Below, piece after piece: positions 48,595-56,623 of a stretch of DNA of 64,000 bases; within the stretch, counting starts at the first letter, position 1, and every line of letters starts with the position of its first letter. The notes beneath the pieces are model-generated. The model saw only the letters and a program-made list of their open reading frames with translations, made no database searches and was not told where the DNA came from. The DNA comes from Actinorhabdospora filicis. GTDB lineage: Bacteria > Actinomycetota > Actinomycetes > Mycobacteriales > Micromonosporaceae. Where the stretch lies: positions 2,535,571 through 2,599,570 of the forward strand of contig NZ_BSTX01000001.1 in assembly GCF_030269765.1 (NCBI RefSeq), given 5' to 3'. The position numbers and the translations under genes were made by a program.

Positions 48595-48719
48595 TCCTCG
48601 CCCTGCCGGTACCGGCGGAACCACAGCCACAGCCCGGTGCCCACGATCAGCACCAGCCCGGCCAGGGCCAGGAAGAACGGCCAGCCCTCACCCGGGCCGG
48701 GAAACGCGAGAACCTGCAT
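48591..48719 (-). CDS. Small single-pass membrane protein, 42 residues
   Basis: The frame starts at ATG 48719 behind a GGGGGG-containing leader. It encodes MQVLAFPGPGEGWP, one hydrophobic helix (FFLALAGLVLIVGTGLWLWF) and a basic tail (RRYRQGED). The topology is a clean positive-inside single anchor, and codon use is normal. Its stop codon overlaps the PadR stop on the other strand. It is too short for routine gene calls; function unknown. Confidence 0.6.
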   Translation of the reverse strand: MQVLAFPGPGEGWPFFLALAGLVLIVGTGLWLWFRRYRQGED

Positions 48720-48797
48720 GCGACCCCCCGGGGACGTGGGCGTTATGAGCAGATCGTGCCAGTTGCGACCGGCGGATGTGCGGCAATCCGCCTTAAA

Positions 48798-48824
48798 GGG
48801 AGGGGCCGCGACACGGCCCCTCCC
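48798..48824 (-). terminator. Terminator hairpin after the VWA lipoprotein gene
   Basis: GGGAGGGGCCG pairs perfectly with CGGCCCCTCCC around a 5-base loop, eight bases past the stop at 48832, with TTT on the transcript side. Confidence 0.8.
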
Positions 48825-48831
48825 GAACCCC

Positions 48832-50247
48832 TCAGGACAGCTCGCGCGCCCGCCCGATCAGCCCCGCCAGCCGGACCACCTCGCCGTCATCGGTGGCCTT
48901 CGCCAGCGCCGCGGCCTCCTCCTCCAGCGCGGGCAGCCACTCGCGCGTCTCCTCGTCCCCCCGCAGCACCCGCGCGAAGGACCCGGCCAGCAGGTCCACC
49001 CGAGCCCGCAGCGTCGCCGCGCCCCACTCGCCGTCCAGGTCACCGGTCGCGATGGACGCCGCGACCTCCTGCGCCGCCCCGCCCGAAGGCGAGTTCCACC
49101 GCACGGTCGCCGTCGCCACCGGCCCCGAGGCCTCCGGCCGCAGCACGACCTCGTAGAGCGCGGTGACCGTGTGGCCCGGGCCGAGCTCACCGCCGTCGGC
49201 GGCGTCGTCGCGGAAGTCGTCGTCGGCCAGGGCCCGGTTCTCGAAGCCGATCAGCCGGTAGGACTTGACGGTGGCCTCGTCGAAGGCGACCTGCGCCTTG
49301 GCGTCGCGCGCGGCCACCAGCAGCGTCTGGGTGAGGCGCTCGGCGAACAGCCGGCGCGCCTTCTCCTGCTCGGCGACGTAGACGGCGAAGCCGTCGCCCT
49401 TGTCGGCGAGCTGCTCCATGAGCGCGTCGCCGTACTCGCTGCCGACGCCCACGCACAGCAGCGCGATGCCCTTGCCCGCCTGCTCCTTCGTCTGTTCGAG
49501 GATGTCGGCGCTCTCGGTGGAGCCGGTGTTGGCCAGCCCGTCGGAGAGCAGGATGACGCGGTTGGCCGCGCCCTCGCGGAAGCCCTCGCGGGCGACCTCG
49601 TAGCCGGTGACCAGGCCGTCCTCCAGGTTGGTGGACCCGTCGATCTCCAGCTCGTCGATGGCGTCGTGCAGCTTGCCGCGGGAGCTCACCGGCGTCATCT
49701 CGCGCAGCACGTCGGCCCTGGTGCTGTAGGAGACCAGGCCGACGGAGTCGTCCGGGCCGAGCCGGTCGACGAGGTAGTGCAGCGCGTCCTTGACCAGGTC
49801 CAGGCGGCCGGGTTCGGCCATGGAGCCGGAGGTGTCGACGACGAAGGTCAGCGCGACGGGCGCACGGTCACCGGCGGGCTTGTCGCGGGTGGCGACGCCG
49901 ACCCGCAGGATCCGGGCGTCCTTCGCGGCGCCGTACCAGGACGGGGCGCGCGAGCCGTCGGCGGTGACGGCCACGCCCTCGCCGGTGGGGCGCGGGTAGT
50001 CCTGCCGGAACGCGTTCACGAACTCCTCGGGCCGGATGGTGGCCCGGTCGGGCAGCGCGCCGCCGTCGAGGGTGCGGGCGGCGAAGTCGTAGGAGGCGGT
50101 GTCGACGTCCAGCGCGAAGGTGGACAGCGCGTCGTCCTTTGTGGACTCCGGCGCGGTGGCGGGGCGACCGGAGTCGGCGCCTCCGCCCGGTCCCGAGCAG
50201 GCGGCGAGGAACAGGACGGAGAGAGCGGCGGCGTATCGGATTCTCAT
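48832..50247 (-). CDS. VWA-domain lipoprotein (YfbK/DUF3520 type)
   Basis: This 471-residue lipoprotein has the lipobox FLAACSG (Cys near residue 17). A conserved N-terminal block (STFALDVDTASYDFAARTLDGG and RPEEFVNAFRQDYP) and a von Willebrand A domain follow. The MIDAS motif is DTSGSM near residue 140, with STNLEDGL and LLSDGLAN as the other metal-site loops. The C terminus is DUF3520-like (NRALADDDFRDDAADGGELGPGHTVTALYEV). It would sit on the outer face of the membrane and bind a metal-dependent ligand. GAGGAG supports the start. It lies downstream of a paralogue on the same strand, 140 bases apart. Confidence 0.9.
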   Translation of the reverse strand: MRIRYAAALSVLFLAACSGPGGGADSGRPATAPESTKDDALSTFALDVDTASYDFAARTLDGGALPDRATIRPEEFVNAFRQDYPRPTGEGVAVTADGSRAPSWYGAAKDARILRVGVATRDKPAGDRAPVALTFVVDTSGSMAEPGRLDLVKDALHYLVDRLGPDDSVGLVSYSTRADVLREMTPVSSRGKLHDAIDELEIDGSTNLEDGLVTGYEVAREGFREGAANRVILLSDGLANTGSTESADILEQTKEQAGKGIALLCVGVGSEYGDALMEQLADKGDGFAVYVAEQEKARRLFAERLTQTLLVAARDAKAQVAFDEATVKSYRLIGFENRALADDDFRDDAADGGELGPGHTVTALYEVVLRPEASGPVATATVRWNSPSGGAAQEVAASIATGDLDGEWGAATLRARVDLLAGSFARVLRGDEETREWLPALEEEAAALAKATDDGEVVRLAGLIGRARELS

Positions 50248-50387
50248 GGGGCACTCCTCTCGATGGGCCGTTCGAGAGGTGCGACTCACCCGGCCGCGCG
50301 CCCGTTCCCGCCGTCGCCGAACCGCCGCGCGTCCGAGACCTGGCCGCCCGAACCGTGATGATGGGTGACCGTGCCGTGATCCTGCGG

Positions 50388-51791
50388 TTACTTCGCCGCC
50401 TTCAGCAGCGCGACCAGCTTCTCGACCGCCTCGTCCTTCGTCGCCGCCGCGAGGCCCTCGCCCTCCTCGGTCATCGGCGGCAACCACACGTCGCCGGGCG
50501 CGTCGCCGCCCAGGACCAGCGCGAGGGACGCCGCCAGCAGGTCGACGCGCAGGGGCGCCGGGGCTTGGGCCCAGTCGCGGTCCAGGTCCTCGGTCTTGAG
50601 GTTGGCCACCGCCTCCTCGGTCCCGCCGTCCACACTCGACAGCCAGCGGGCGTAGACCTTGCCGACCGGGCCGGACGCGCCGTCCTTGAGGGTGACCTCG
50701 TACAGCGCGGTCACCGAGTGGCCCGGCGGCAGCTCGCCGCCGTCGGCGGAGTCGTCGCGGAAGTCGTCGGCCTCGGCCAGGCGCGGCTCGAAGCCGATCG
50801 CCCGGAACGAGGTCACCGTCGACTTGTCGAAGGTGACCCGGACCTTGGTGTCGCGGCCCTGCACCGCCAGGCTCGTCGGCAGCCGCTCGGCGAAGACCCG
50901 CTCGGCCTCCTTCGCGTCGGCGTCCTTGACGTAGAGGGTGAAGCCGCCGCCGGCGTCGGCCATGCTCTCCAGCAGCGGATCGGAGTCCACGCCGATGCCC
51001 ACACCCACCAGGGAGATGCCGCCGGCGGCCTCCTCGGCGATCGTCTTCATCATCGGGGACGCGTCGGTCACGCCGGTGGCCGACAGGTCGTCGCTGATCA
51101 GCACCAGCCGGTTGGTGGCGTCGTCGGTGTAGCCACTGCGGGCCTCGACGTAGCCGGTGGCCAGGCCCTTCTCCAGATCGGTCTCCTCGCCGGACTTCAG
51201 CTTGTCGACCGCCGCGTGCAGCAGCTCCCGGCCGTTCTTCACCGGCGTCATCGAGCGCAGGGCCTTGGCGCGCTTGTCGAAGGCGACCACGGCCATCGAG
51301 TCGCCGTCCTTGAGCTGGTCGATCAGGCCGTGCAGCGCCGTTTTCACCGCGTCGAGCTTGCCGCCGTCGCCCATCGAGGTCGACACGTCGACGACGAAGG
51401 TCAGCGAGGCGGCCGTCCGCCCGCCCTTCGGCAGGTCCCTGGTGCGCAGGCCGACGCGCACGATGCGGGTCTGCGGCGAGGCCGGGTACCAGGCGGGCGG
51501 CTTGGCGCCGTCGGCGGTGACGCTCACGCCGTCGCCCTCGGGCTCGGGATAGTCCTGGGCGAAGGCGTTCACGAACTCCTGCGGGCGCGGCTTGCCCTTG
51601 GGCTTGTCGCCCTTGAGCAGCGCGGTCGCGGCGGCGTCGAAGGACTCGGTGCCGACGTCCAGCGCGAACACCGATCCGTCCTCATTGGACTGGACGCCGC
51701 CGTCGCCCTCGTCGTCGCCACCGCACGCGGTCAGCGCCAGCGCGAGGGCGGCGGTCAGCGCGAGCGCGCGGATGCGGGTCCACCGGGCCAT
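50388..51791 (-). CDS. VWA-domain lipoprotein, paralogue of 48832-50247
   Basis: This 467-residue protein has the same architecture as its neighbour: lipobox ALTACGG, N-terminal FALDVGTESFDAAATALL and PQEFVNAFAQDYPEPEG, a VWA domain with MIDAS DVSTSMG, then EETDLEKGL and LISDDLSATG, and a DUF3520-like end. The MIDAS reads D-x-S-x-S, so it remains competent. It is about half identical in the conserved blocks. AAGGGGGA precedes the ATG. The tandem pair looks like a duplication; the two may form a complex at the cell surface. Confidence 0.9.
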   Translation of the reverse strand: MARWTRIRALALTAALALALTACGGDDEGDGGVQSNEDGSVFALDVGTESFDAAATALLKGDKPKGKPRPQEFVNAFAQDYPEPEGDGVSVTADGAKPPAWYPASPQTRIVRVGLRTRDLPKGGRTAASLTFVVDVSTSMGDGGKLDAVKTALHGLIDQLKDGDSMAVVAFDKRAKALRSMTPVKNGRELLHAAVDKLKSGEETDLEKGLATGYVEARSGYTDDATNRLVLISDDLSATGVTDASPMMKTIAEEAAGGISLVGVGIGVDSDPLLESMADAGGGFTLYVKDADAKEAERVFAERLPTSLAVQGRDTKVRVTFDKSTVTSFRAIGFEPRLAEADDFRDDSADGGELPPGHSVTALYEVTLKDGASGPVGKVYARWLSSVDGGTEEAVANLKTEDLDRDWAQAPAPLRVDLLAASLALVLGGDAPGDVWLPPMTEEGEGLAAATKDEAVEKLVALLKAAK

Positions 51792-51888
51792 CGTTCCCCC
51801 TTCGTCCCTTAGGGACGATAGCGGGAGCCCGCCGCCCTCGATGTCGGTGACCTGCGGTTTCGCCGCGAAGGGAACGATGCTGTGCCCG

Positions 51889-53472
51889 TTAGGGCAGGTG
51901 CCGGTCGATGATCGCCTTGGCGTCCATGGCGGTGGCGCCGTAGGAGTGGCCGCGCCCGGCCTCCAGCCGCGAGGCGCAGAACGCGTCCAGGACCTCATCG
52001 GTGGAATGGCGCGCCAGCAGCGATCCCTGGAGCGCCAGCGCGAGGTTCTCGGTGAGCAGCCGGGCGTCCTCGGGCGCCACACCCTCGGCGAGCTGCCGCT
52101 TCAGCCGCCGGACGTGCGCGTCCAGCGAGGGGTGGGCGCCCGTGACCAGCTCGTCCAGGAACGCCTGCCCCGACTCCGGCGAGGTGGCCAGGGCGCGCAG
52201 GACGTCGAGGGAGATCACGTTGCCCGAGCCCTCCCAGACCGACATGAGCGGCTGCTCCCGGTAGCGGCGGGCGAGCGGGGCCTCCTCGACGTACCCGTTG
52301 CCGCCCAGGCATTCCAGCGCCTCGGCGGCGTGTGCCGGGCCGCGCTTGCAGACCCAGTACTTGGCCACCGGCGCGGCCAGCCGGCGAAACGCGGTGTCGG
52401 CCGGATCGTCGTGGGCGGCGGCCAGGCGCATCGCGGTGACCAGCGCGGCCTCGTACTCCACGCACAGGTCGGCCAGCACCCGCGCCATCAGCGGCTGGTC
52501 GCGCAGGTGCGCGCCGAAGGCGGAGCGGTGGGTGGCGTGCCACACTGCCTCCACAGTGGACTGCCGCATGCCCGCCGTGGTGGCCAGCACGCAGTCCAGC
52601 CGCGTGTGGCTCACCATCTCGATGATGGTGCGCACGCCCCGGCCCTCCTCGCCGACCAGGTGGGCGAAGGCGCGGTCGTACTCGACCTCCGAGGAGGCGT
52701 TGGACCGGTTGCCCAGCTTGTCCTTCAAGCGCATCAGCCGCATGGAGTTGCGGGTGCCGTCCGGCAGCACGCGCGGCAGCAGGAAGCACGACAGCCCGCC
52801 GGGCGCCTGCGCCAGCACCAGGAACGCGTCCGACATCGGCGCCGAGCAGAACCACTTGTGCCCGGTGAGGGCGTAACCGCCGTCCACCCTCTCCGCCCGG
52901 GTGGTGTTGGCGCGCACGTCGGAGCCGCCCTGCTTCTCGGTCATCGCCATGCCCAGCACGAGCCCCTGCTTCAGCTGCGGCGCCCGCAGGCCGAAGTCGT
53001 AGGCGGTGGAGGTGATCAGCGGCTCCCACTCGGCGGCCAGCTCCGGGTTCTGCCGCAGCGTCGGGATCGACGAGTACGTCATCGACACCGGGCACCCGTG
53101 GCCCGCCTCGACCTGCGCGACCAGCATGAACATCGCCGCCCGCGCCGCGTGCCCGCGCGGCGTCGTCCACGGCATCGAGTGCAGCCCGGCGCCGATGGAC
53201 AGCGACATGAACGCGTGCCAGTCGGGATGGAAGTCGACCTCGTCCACGCGATGCCCGTAGCGGTCGTGGGTGCGCAGGACCGGCTCGCACCGGTTGGCCC
53301 GCTCGGCCCGCTCCATCCACAGTGCATCGCCCACAGTGGACGCCAGTTCCCCGGCCCGTTCCCGCGCCCAGCCCGCGCCCGACCAGTTCATGGCCTGCGA
53401 CAAGGGCAGATTGTCGGCGAGCAGGTTCCGGTCGGCGTACGGCGGCGGCTGGTTGAACACCTCGTGGGTCAT
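51889..53472 (-). CDS. AidB-like acyl-CoA dehydrogenase
   Basis: This 527-residue flavoprotein is of the AidB/isovaleryl-CoA-dehydrogenase-like branch. It has MAMTEKQGGSDVRANTTRAE (FAD/substrate loop), TGHKWFCSAPMSDAFLVLAQ, ECLGGNGYVEEAPLARRYRE and SVWEGSGNVISLDVLRAL with the Glu. The N-terminal start VFNQPPPYADRNLLADNLPL is characteristic of AidB homologues, which in E. coli bind DNA in the alkylation response. In actinobacteria the role is open between DNA protection and acyl-CoA oxidation. AAGGGG precedes the start. The upstream palindrome CTACTCGTGAGTAA ties it to the regulation of the FadE5-like gene. Confidence 0.9.
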   Translation of the reverse strand: MTHEVFNQPPPYADRNLLADNLPLSQAMNWSGAGWARERAGELASTVGDALWMERAERANRCEPVLRTHDRYGHRVDEVDFHPDWHAFMSLSIGAGLHSMPWTTPRGHAARAAMFMLVAQVEAGHGCPVSMTYSSIPTLRQNPELAAEWEPLITSTAYDFGLRAPQLKQGLVLGMAMTEKQGGSDVRANTTRAERVDGGYALTGHKWFCSAPMSDAFLVLAQAPGGLSCFLLPRVLPDGTRNSMRLMRLKDKLGNRSNASSEVEYDRAFAHLVGEEGRGVRTIIEMVSHTRLDCVLATTAGMRQSTVEAVWHATHRSAFGAHLRDQPLMARVLADLCVEYEAALVTAMRLAAAHDDPADTAFRRLAAPVAKYWVCKRGPAHAAEALECLGGNGYVEEAPLARRYREQPLMSVWEGSGNVISLDVLRALATSPESGQAFLDELVTGAHPSLDAHVRRLKRQLAEGVAPEDARLLTENLALALQGSLLARHSTDEVLDAFCASRLEAGRGHSYGATAMDAKAIIDRHLP

Positions 53473-53483
53473 GCCCCTTGAGG

Positions 53484-53497
53484 CTACTCGTGAGTAA
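53484..53497 (-). promoter_or_regulatory. Candidate TetR-type operator of the AidB-like gene
   Basis: CTACTCGTGAGTAA contains TACTC-GT-GAGTA and lies 12-25 bases before the start codon. It matches the two sites at 26412-26449 upstream of the other acyl-CoA dehydrogenase gene. Confidence 0.6.
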
Positions 53498-53510
53498 GGC
53501 TCGGCGGAAG

Positions 53511-54902
53511 CTAACCGATCGCCATGTCCACGAACCGCGACAGGTGGAGCTGCGCGGCCACCGTGATGGTGTCGGTGGGGCCGTTACGGTGCTTGGCGAC
53601 GATGAAGTCGGCCTCGCCCGCGCGGGGGGATTCCTTGTCGTAGTAGTCCTCGCGGTGGAGGAGGATCACGACGTCCGCGTCCTGTTCGAGCGATCCGGAT
53701 TCGCGCAGGTCCGACAGCTGCGGCCGCTTGTCCGTCCGCTGCTCGGGACCTCGGTTCAGCTGGGCGACGGCGACCACCGGGCACTCCAGCTCCTTGGCGA
53801 GCAGCTTCAGGCCACGCGACATCTCCGAGACCTCCTGCTGGCGGCTCTCGGTCTTCTTCGGCGAGCTCATCAGCTGGAGGTAGTCGACGATGATGAGCTT
53901 GAGGTCCTGGCGCTGTTTGAGGCGGCGGGCCTTGGCGCGGATCTCCATGAGGTTCATCGACGGGCTGTCGTCGACGTAGAGGGGCGCCTCGGAGATCTCG
54001 CCCATGCGGCGGGCGAGTTTCGTCCAGTCGTCGTCGGAGAGGTCGCCGGAGCGCAGGACGTGGAGGGGGACGCGGGTCTCGGCCGACAGGAGGCGCATGA
54101 CGATCTCGACCTTGCTCATCTCCAGGCTGAAGATGGCGGAGGCGATGTTGTGGTGCAGGGAGGCCGAGCGCATGAAGTCCATCGCGGCGGTGGACTTGCC
54201 GGCGCCGGGTCGTCCGGCGACGATGACGAGCTGGCCGGGGTGGAGGCCGTTGATCAGGCGGTCGAGGTCGGTGAAGCCGGTGGGGACGCCGGCCATGGTG
54301 CCGCGTGAGCCGATGGCCTCGATCTCGTCGAGGGTGGGCTGGAGCAGCTCGGCGAGTACCGAGTAGTCCTCGGTGACGCGGCGCTCGGTGACGTCGTAGA
54401 CGGCCTGCTGGGCGAGGTCGACGAGGTCGTCGATGTCGCGGCCCTGTCCGGCGGCGGTGCCGTAGCCGAGCTGGACGATGCGGGTGCCGGCTTCGATGAG
54501 GCGGCGCAGTGTGGCGCGCTCGGAGACGATGCGGGCGTAGTAGGAGGCGTTGGCCGCGGTGGGGACCGAGGAGATCAGCGTGTGCAGGTAGGGCGCGCCG
54601 CCGATCTTGCCGATCTCGCCGGAGTTGGTGAGGGCGGCGGCGACGGTGACGGGGTCGGCGGGGTCGCCGCGGCCGTACATGTCGAGGATGACGTCGTAGA
54701 TGAGGGCGTGGGCGGGGCGGTAGAAGTCGCCGGTGGTGAGGATCTCGACGACGTCGGAGACGGCGTCCTTGGACAGCAGCATGCCGCCCAGGACGCATTG
54801 CTCGGCCGCGATGTCCTGCGGTGGGGTGCGCTCGTAGGCGCCGCCGCCGTATTCGTCGGGGGGCGGTCCTTCGACGGTGCGCATGTCGTCGCTGATGGCC
54901 AC
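53511..54902 (-). CDS. dnaB: Replicative DNA helicase DnaB
   Basis: This 463-residue hexameric helicase loads at the replication fork and unwinds DNA 5' to 3'. The N-terminal DnaG-interacting domain starts PPQDIAAEQCVLGGMLLS. The RecA-like C-terminal domain has Walker A GRPGAGKSTAAMDFMR, then SLEMSKVEIVMRLLSAE, Walker B LKLIIVDYLQLMS and the DLRESGSLEQDADVVILLHR block. There is no intein in the P-loop, unlike some mycobacterial homologues. The GTG at 54902 is selected by AAAGGAG nine bases upstream; the longer frame would run through the DnaA-box region. It diverges from purD rather than sitting behind rplI, which is unusual. Confidence 0.96.
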   Translation of the reverse strand: MAISDDMRTVEGPPPDEYGGGAYERTPPQDIAAEQCVLGGMLLSKDAVSDVVEILTTGDFYRPAHALIYDVILDMYGRGDPADPVTVAAALTNSGEIGKIGGAPYLHTLISSVPTAANASYYARIVSERATLRRLIEAGTRIVQLGYGTAAGQGRDIDDLVDLAQQAVYDVTERRVTEDYSVLAELLQPTLDEIEAIGSRGTMAGVPTGFTDLDRLINGLHPGQLVIVAGRPGAGKSTAAMDFMRSASLHHNIASAIFSLEMSKVEIVMRLLSAETRVPLHVLRSGDLSDDDWTKLARRMGEISEAPLYVDDSPSMNLMEIRAKARRLKQRQDLKLIIVDYLQLMSSPKKTESRQQEVSEMSRGLKLLAKELECPVVAVAQLNRGPEQRTDKRPQLSDLRESGSLEQDADVVILLHREDYYDKESPRAGEADFIVAKHRNGPTDTITVAAQLHLSRFVDMAIG

Positions 54903-55013
54903 GCGCCCGCTCCTTTCCCCGGCCCCGGGGTTCACTCTATTGCCAGATCGGCTGCCCGCCGACAGGACGGGGTATGCACTGTACGAGGCCTTGGGCGAGG
55001 GCTCAAATCGGAC

Positions 55014-55216
55014 AGTGGACAACCCTGTGGATAACGTGTGGATAAGTCGGTGGATCATGTGGACGGGGCTGTGGACAACCTGTGGACAGAGGTGTGGGGG
55101 GCTGTGAATTGCGTCCCTGAGCTGGGGTGACGATGTGCACATCCTGTGGACGAAGGAAAGTTCAGGGTTGGCACACCCGGGCGTGTCGGTCGCCGGTCCG
55201 CGGGGGCTGTGGATAA
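55014..55216 (+). other. Run of DnaA-box-like sites between dnaB and purD
   Basis: Nine sites of the form TGTGGAnnn, all in one orientation, begin at 55014, 55026, 55037, 55049, 55058, 55070, 55081, 55145 and 55208. Four are perfect boxes: TGTGGATAA at 55026, 55037 and 55208, and TGTGGACAA at 55070. Those at 55014, 55049 and 55058 are weaker. The first seven are spaced mostly 11-12 bases apart, one helical turn. The last lies in the purD promoter spacer. Candidate roles are control of dnaB/purD by DnaA, DnaA titration, or a secondary initiation site. Confidence 0.75.
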
Positions 55217-55238
55217 CGGGTCCCCGTAGGCTCTAGCT

Positions 55239-56483
55239 GTGCGAATCCTCCTCCTGGGCACCGGTGGGCGCGAGCACGCCCTGGCCCTGGCCCTGACCGC
55301 CGACCCGTCCGTCACCGAGCTCGTCTGCGCCCCGGGCAACCCGGGGATGGCGGCCGTGGCGCGTTGCGTTCCGGTCGATCTCACCGACAATGACGCCGTG
55401 GCCGCCCTGGCGGTGGAGCTGGGCGTGGACTTGGTCGTGGTGGGCCCGGAGGCGCCGTTGGTGAACGGGGTCGCCGACGCCGTGCGCGCCAAGGGGCTCG
55501 CGGTGTTCGGGCCGTCGAAGGCGGCGGCGCTGCTGGAGGGCTCGAAGGCCTTCGCGAAGGACGTGATGACGGCGGCGGGCGTGCCGACGTCCCGCTCGTT
55601 CAACTGCGTGACGCCGGAGGAGGCCGCGGCCGCGCTGGACGCGTTCGGGCCGCCCTACGTGGTCAAGGACGACGGTCTGGCGGCCGGCAAGGGCGTGGTC
55701 GTGACGAACGACCGGGACGAGGCGCTGGCGCACGCCGCCGCGTGCGAGCGGGTGGTGATCGAGGAGTACCTGGACGGTCCCGAGGTCAGCCTGTTCGTGG
55801 TCTCCGACGGTGAGACGGCGGTGCCGCTGCTGCCCGCGCAGGACTTCAAGCGCGTCGGCGACGGCGACGAGGGCCCCAACACCGGCGGGATGGGCGCGTA
55901 CACACCGCTGCCGTGGGCGCCGGAGGGTCTCGTCGGGGAGATCATGGCGAAGGTCGCCGAGCCGACCCTGGCCGAGATGCGCAAGCGCGGCACGCCGTTC
56001 ACGGGCGTCCTGTACTGCGGGCTGGCCCTGACGAAGACCGGCATCCGGGTCATCGAGTTCAACTGCCGCTTCGGCGACCCGGAGATCCAGGCGGTCCTGA
56101 CGCTGCTGGAGACGCCGTTCGGGCAGCTGGTGCGCGCGGCGGCGACCGGTCGGCTGGACGAGGTCGAGCTCACCTGGCGCGACGGGAACGCCGTGGGCGT
56201 GGTCATCGCCGCCGAGAACTACCCGGACACGCCGGTCACCGGCCGCGTGATCGAGGGCGCCGACGGGGTGGACGGCGTCCTGCACGCCGGGACCTCGCGT
56301 GACGCCGAGGGGCGCCTGATCTCCAGCGGCGGGCGCGTCCTGTGCTGCACGGCCTCGGGCGCGGATCTGGCCGAGGCGCGTGAGAAGGCCTACGCGCTGG
56401 TGGACGGGGTCCGGCTGGCGGGCTCGCAGCACCGCACCGATATCGCGCTCAACGCGCTGAACGGCACCGTGCGCGTTTCCTGA
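55239..56483 (+). CDS. purD: Phosphoribosylamine-glycine ligase
   Basis: This 414-residue ATP-grasp enzyme joins glycine to phosphoribosylamine in purine synthesis, forming GAR. The N-terminal motif is LLLGTGGREHALALAL. The middle has VVVGPEAPLVNGVAD, KDDGLAAGKGVVV (ATP-grasp lysine) and QDFKRVGDGDEGPNTGGMGAYTP. The metal-binding end is IEFNCRFGDPEIQAVL. The length is normal. The GTG at 55239 follows TAGGCT (-10) by six bases, so the message is probably leaderless. A perfect DnaA box lies between -35 and -10, suggesting a link between replication initiation and purine supply. A strong terminator follows. Confidence 0.96.
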   Translation: MRILLLGTGGREHALALALTADPSVTELVCAPGNPGMAAVARCVPVDLTDNDAVAALAVELGVDLVVVGPEAPLVNGVADAVRAKGLAVFGPSKAAALLEGSKAFAKDVMTAAGVPTSRSFNCVTPEEAAAALDAFGPPYVVKDDGLAAGKGVVVTNDRDEALAHAAACERVVIEEYLDGPEVSLFVVSDGETAVPLLPAQDFKRVGDGDEGPNTGGMGAYTPLPWAPEGLVGEIMAKVAEPTLAEMRKRGTPFTGVLYCGLALTKTGIRVIEFNCRFGDPEIQAVLTLLETPFGQLVRAAATGRLDEVELTWRDGNAVGVVIAAENYPDTPVTGRVIEGADGVDGVLHAGTSRDAEGRLISSGGRVLCCTASGADLAEAREKAYALVDGVRLAGSQHRTDIALNALNGTVRVS

Positions 56484-56493
56484 CTTCCGTGAT

Positions 56494-56535
56494 AAAGAGA
56501 ACCCGTCGCGGTGGTGGCCGCGGCGGGTTCTCTTT
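56494..56535 (+). terminator. Rho-independent terminator after purD
   Basis: AAAGAGAACCCGTCGCGG pairs with CCGCGGCGGGTTCTCTTT (18 bases, one mismatch) around a 6-base loop, followed by CTTTT. It is one of the strongest terminators in the window. Confidence 0.88.
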
Positions 56536-56623
56536 CTTTTGGTCAATTGCGCGGGGCAGCGCGAGTTCGTCACCCCGCCATTCTTGTCACTACTCGGTGT
56601 CGCGCTTTATCGGCTCGGCCGGA

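Noticed and set aside
51889-53472. Confident assignment as the DNA-alkylation protein AidB
   Set aside because: The sequence is of the AidB branch, but the operator shared with a fatty-acid dehydrogenase gene suggests acyl-CoA metabolism. The gene symbol was withheld.
54903-55142. N-terminal extension of DnaB into the DnaA-box region
   Set aside because: The extension is unlike DnaB, and AAAGGAG directly precedes the GTG at 54902.
55014-55216. Calling the DnaA-box run the chromosomal oriC
   Set aside because: dnaA and dnaN are absent, no AT-rich unwinding element is visible, and the canonical actinobacterial oriC lies between those genes. A secondary or regulatory cluster is the safer description.
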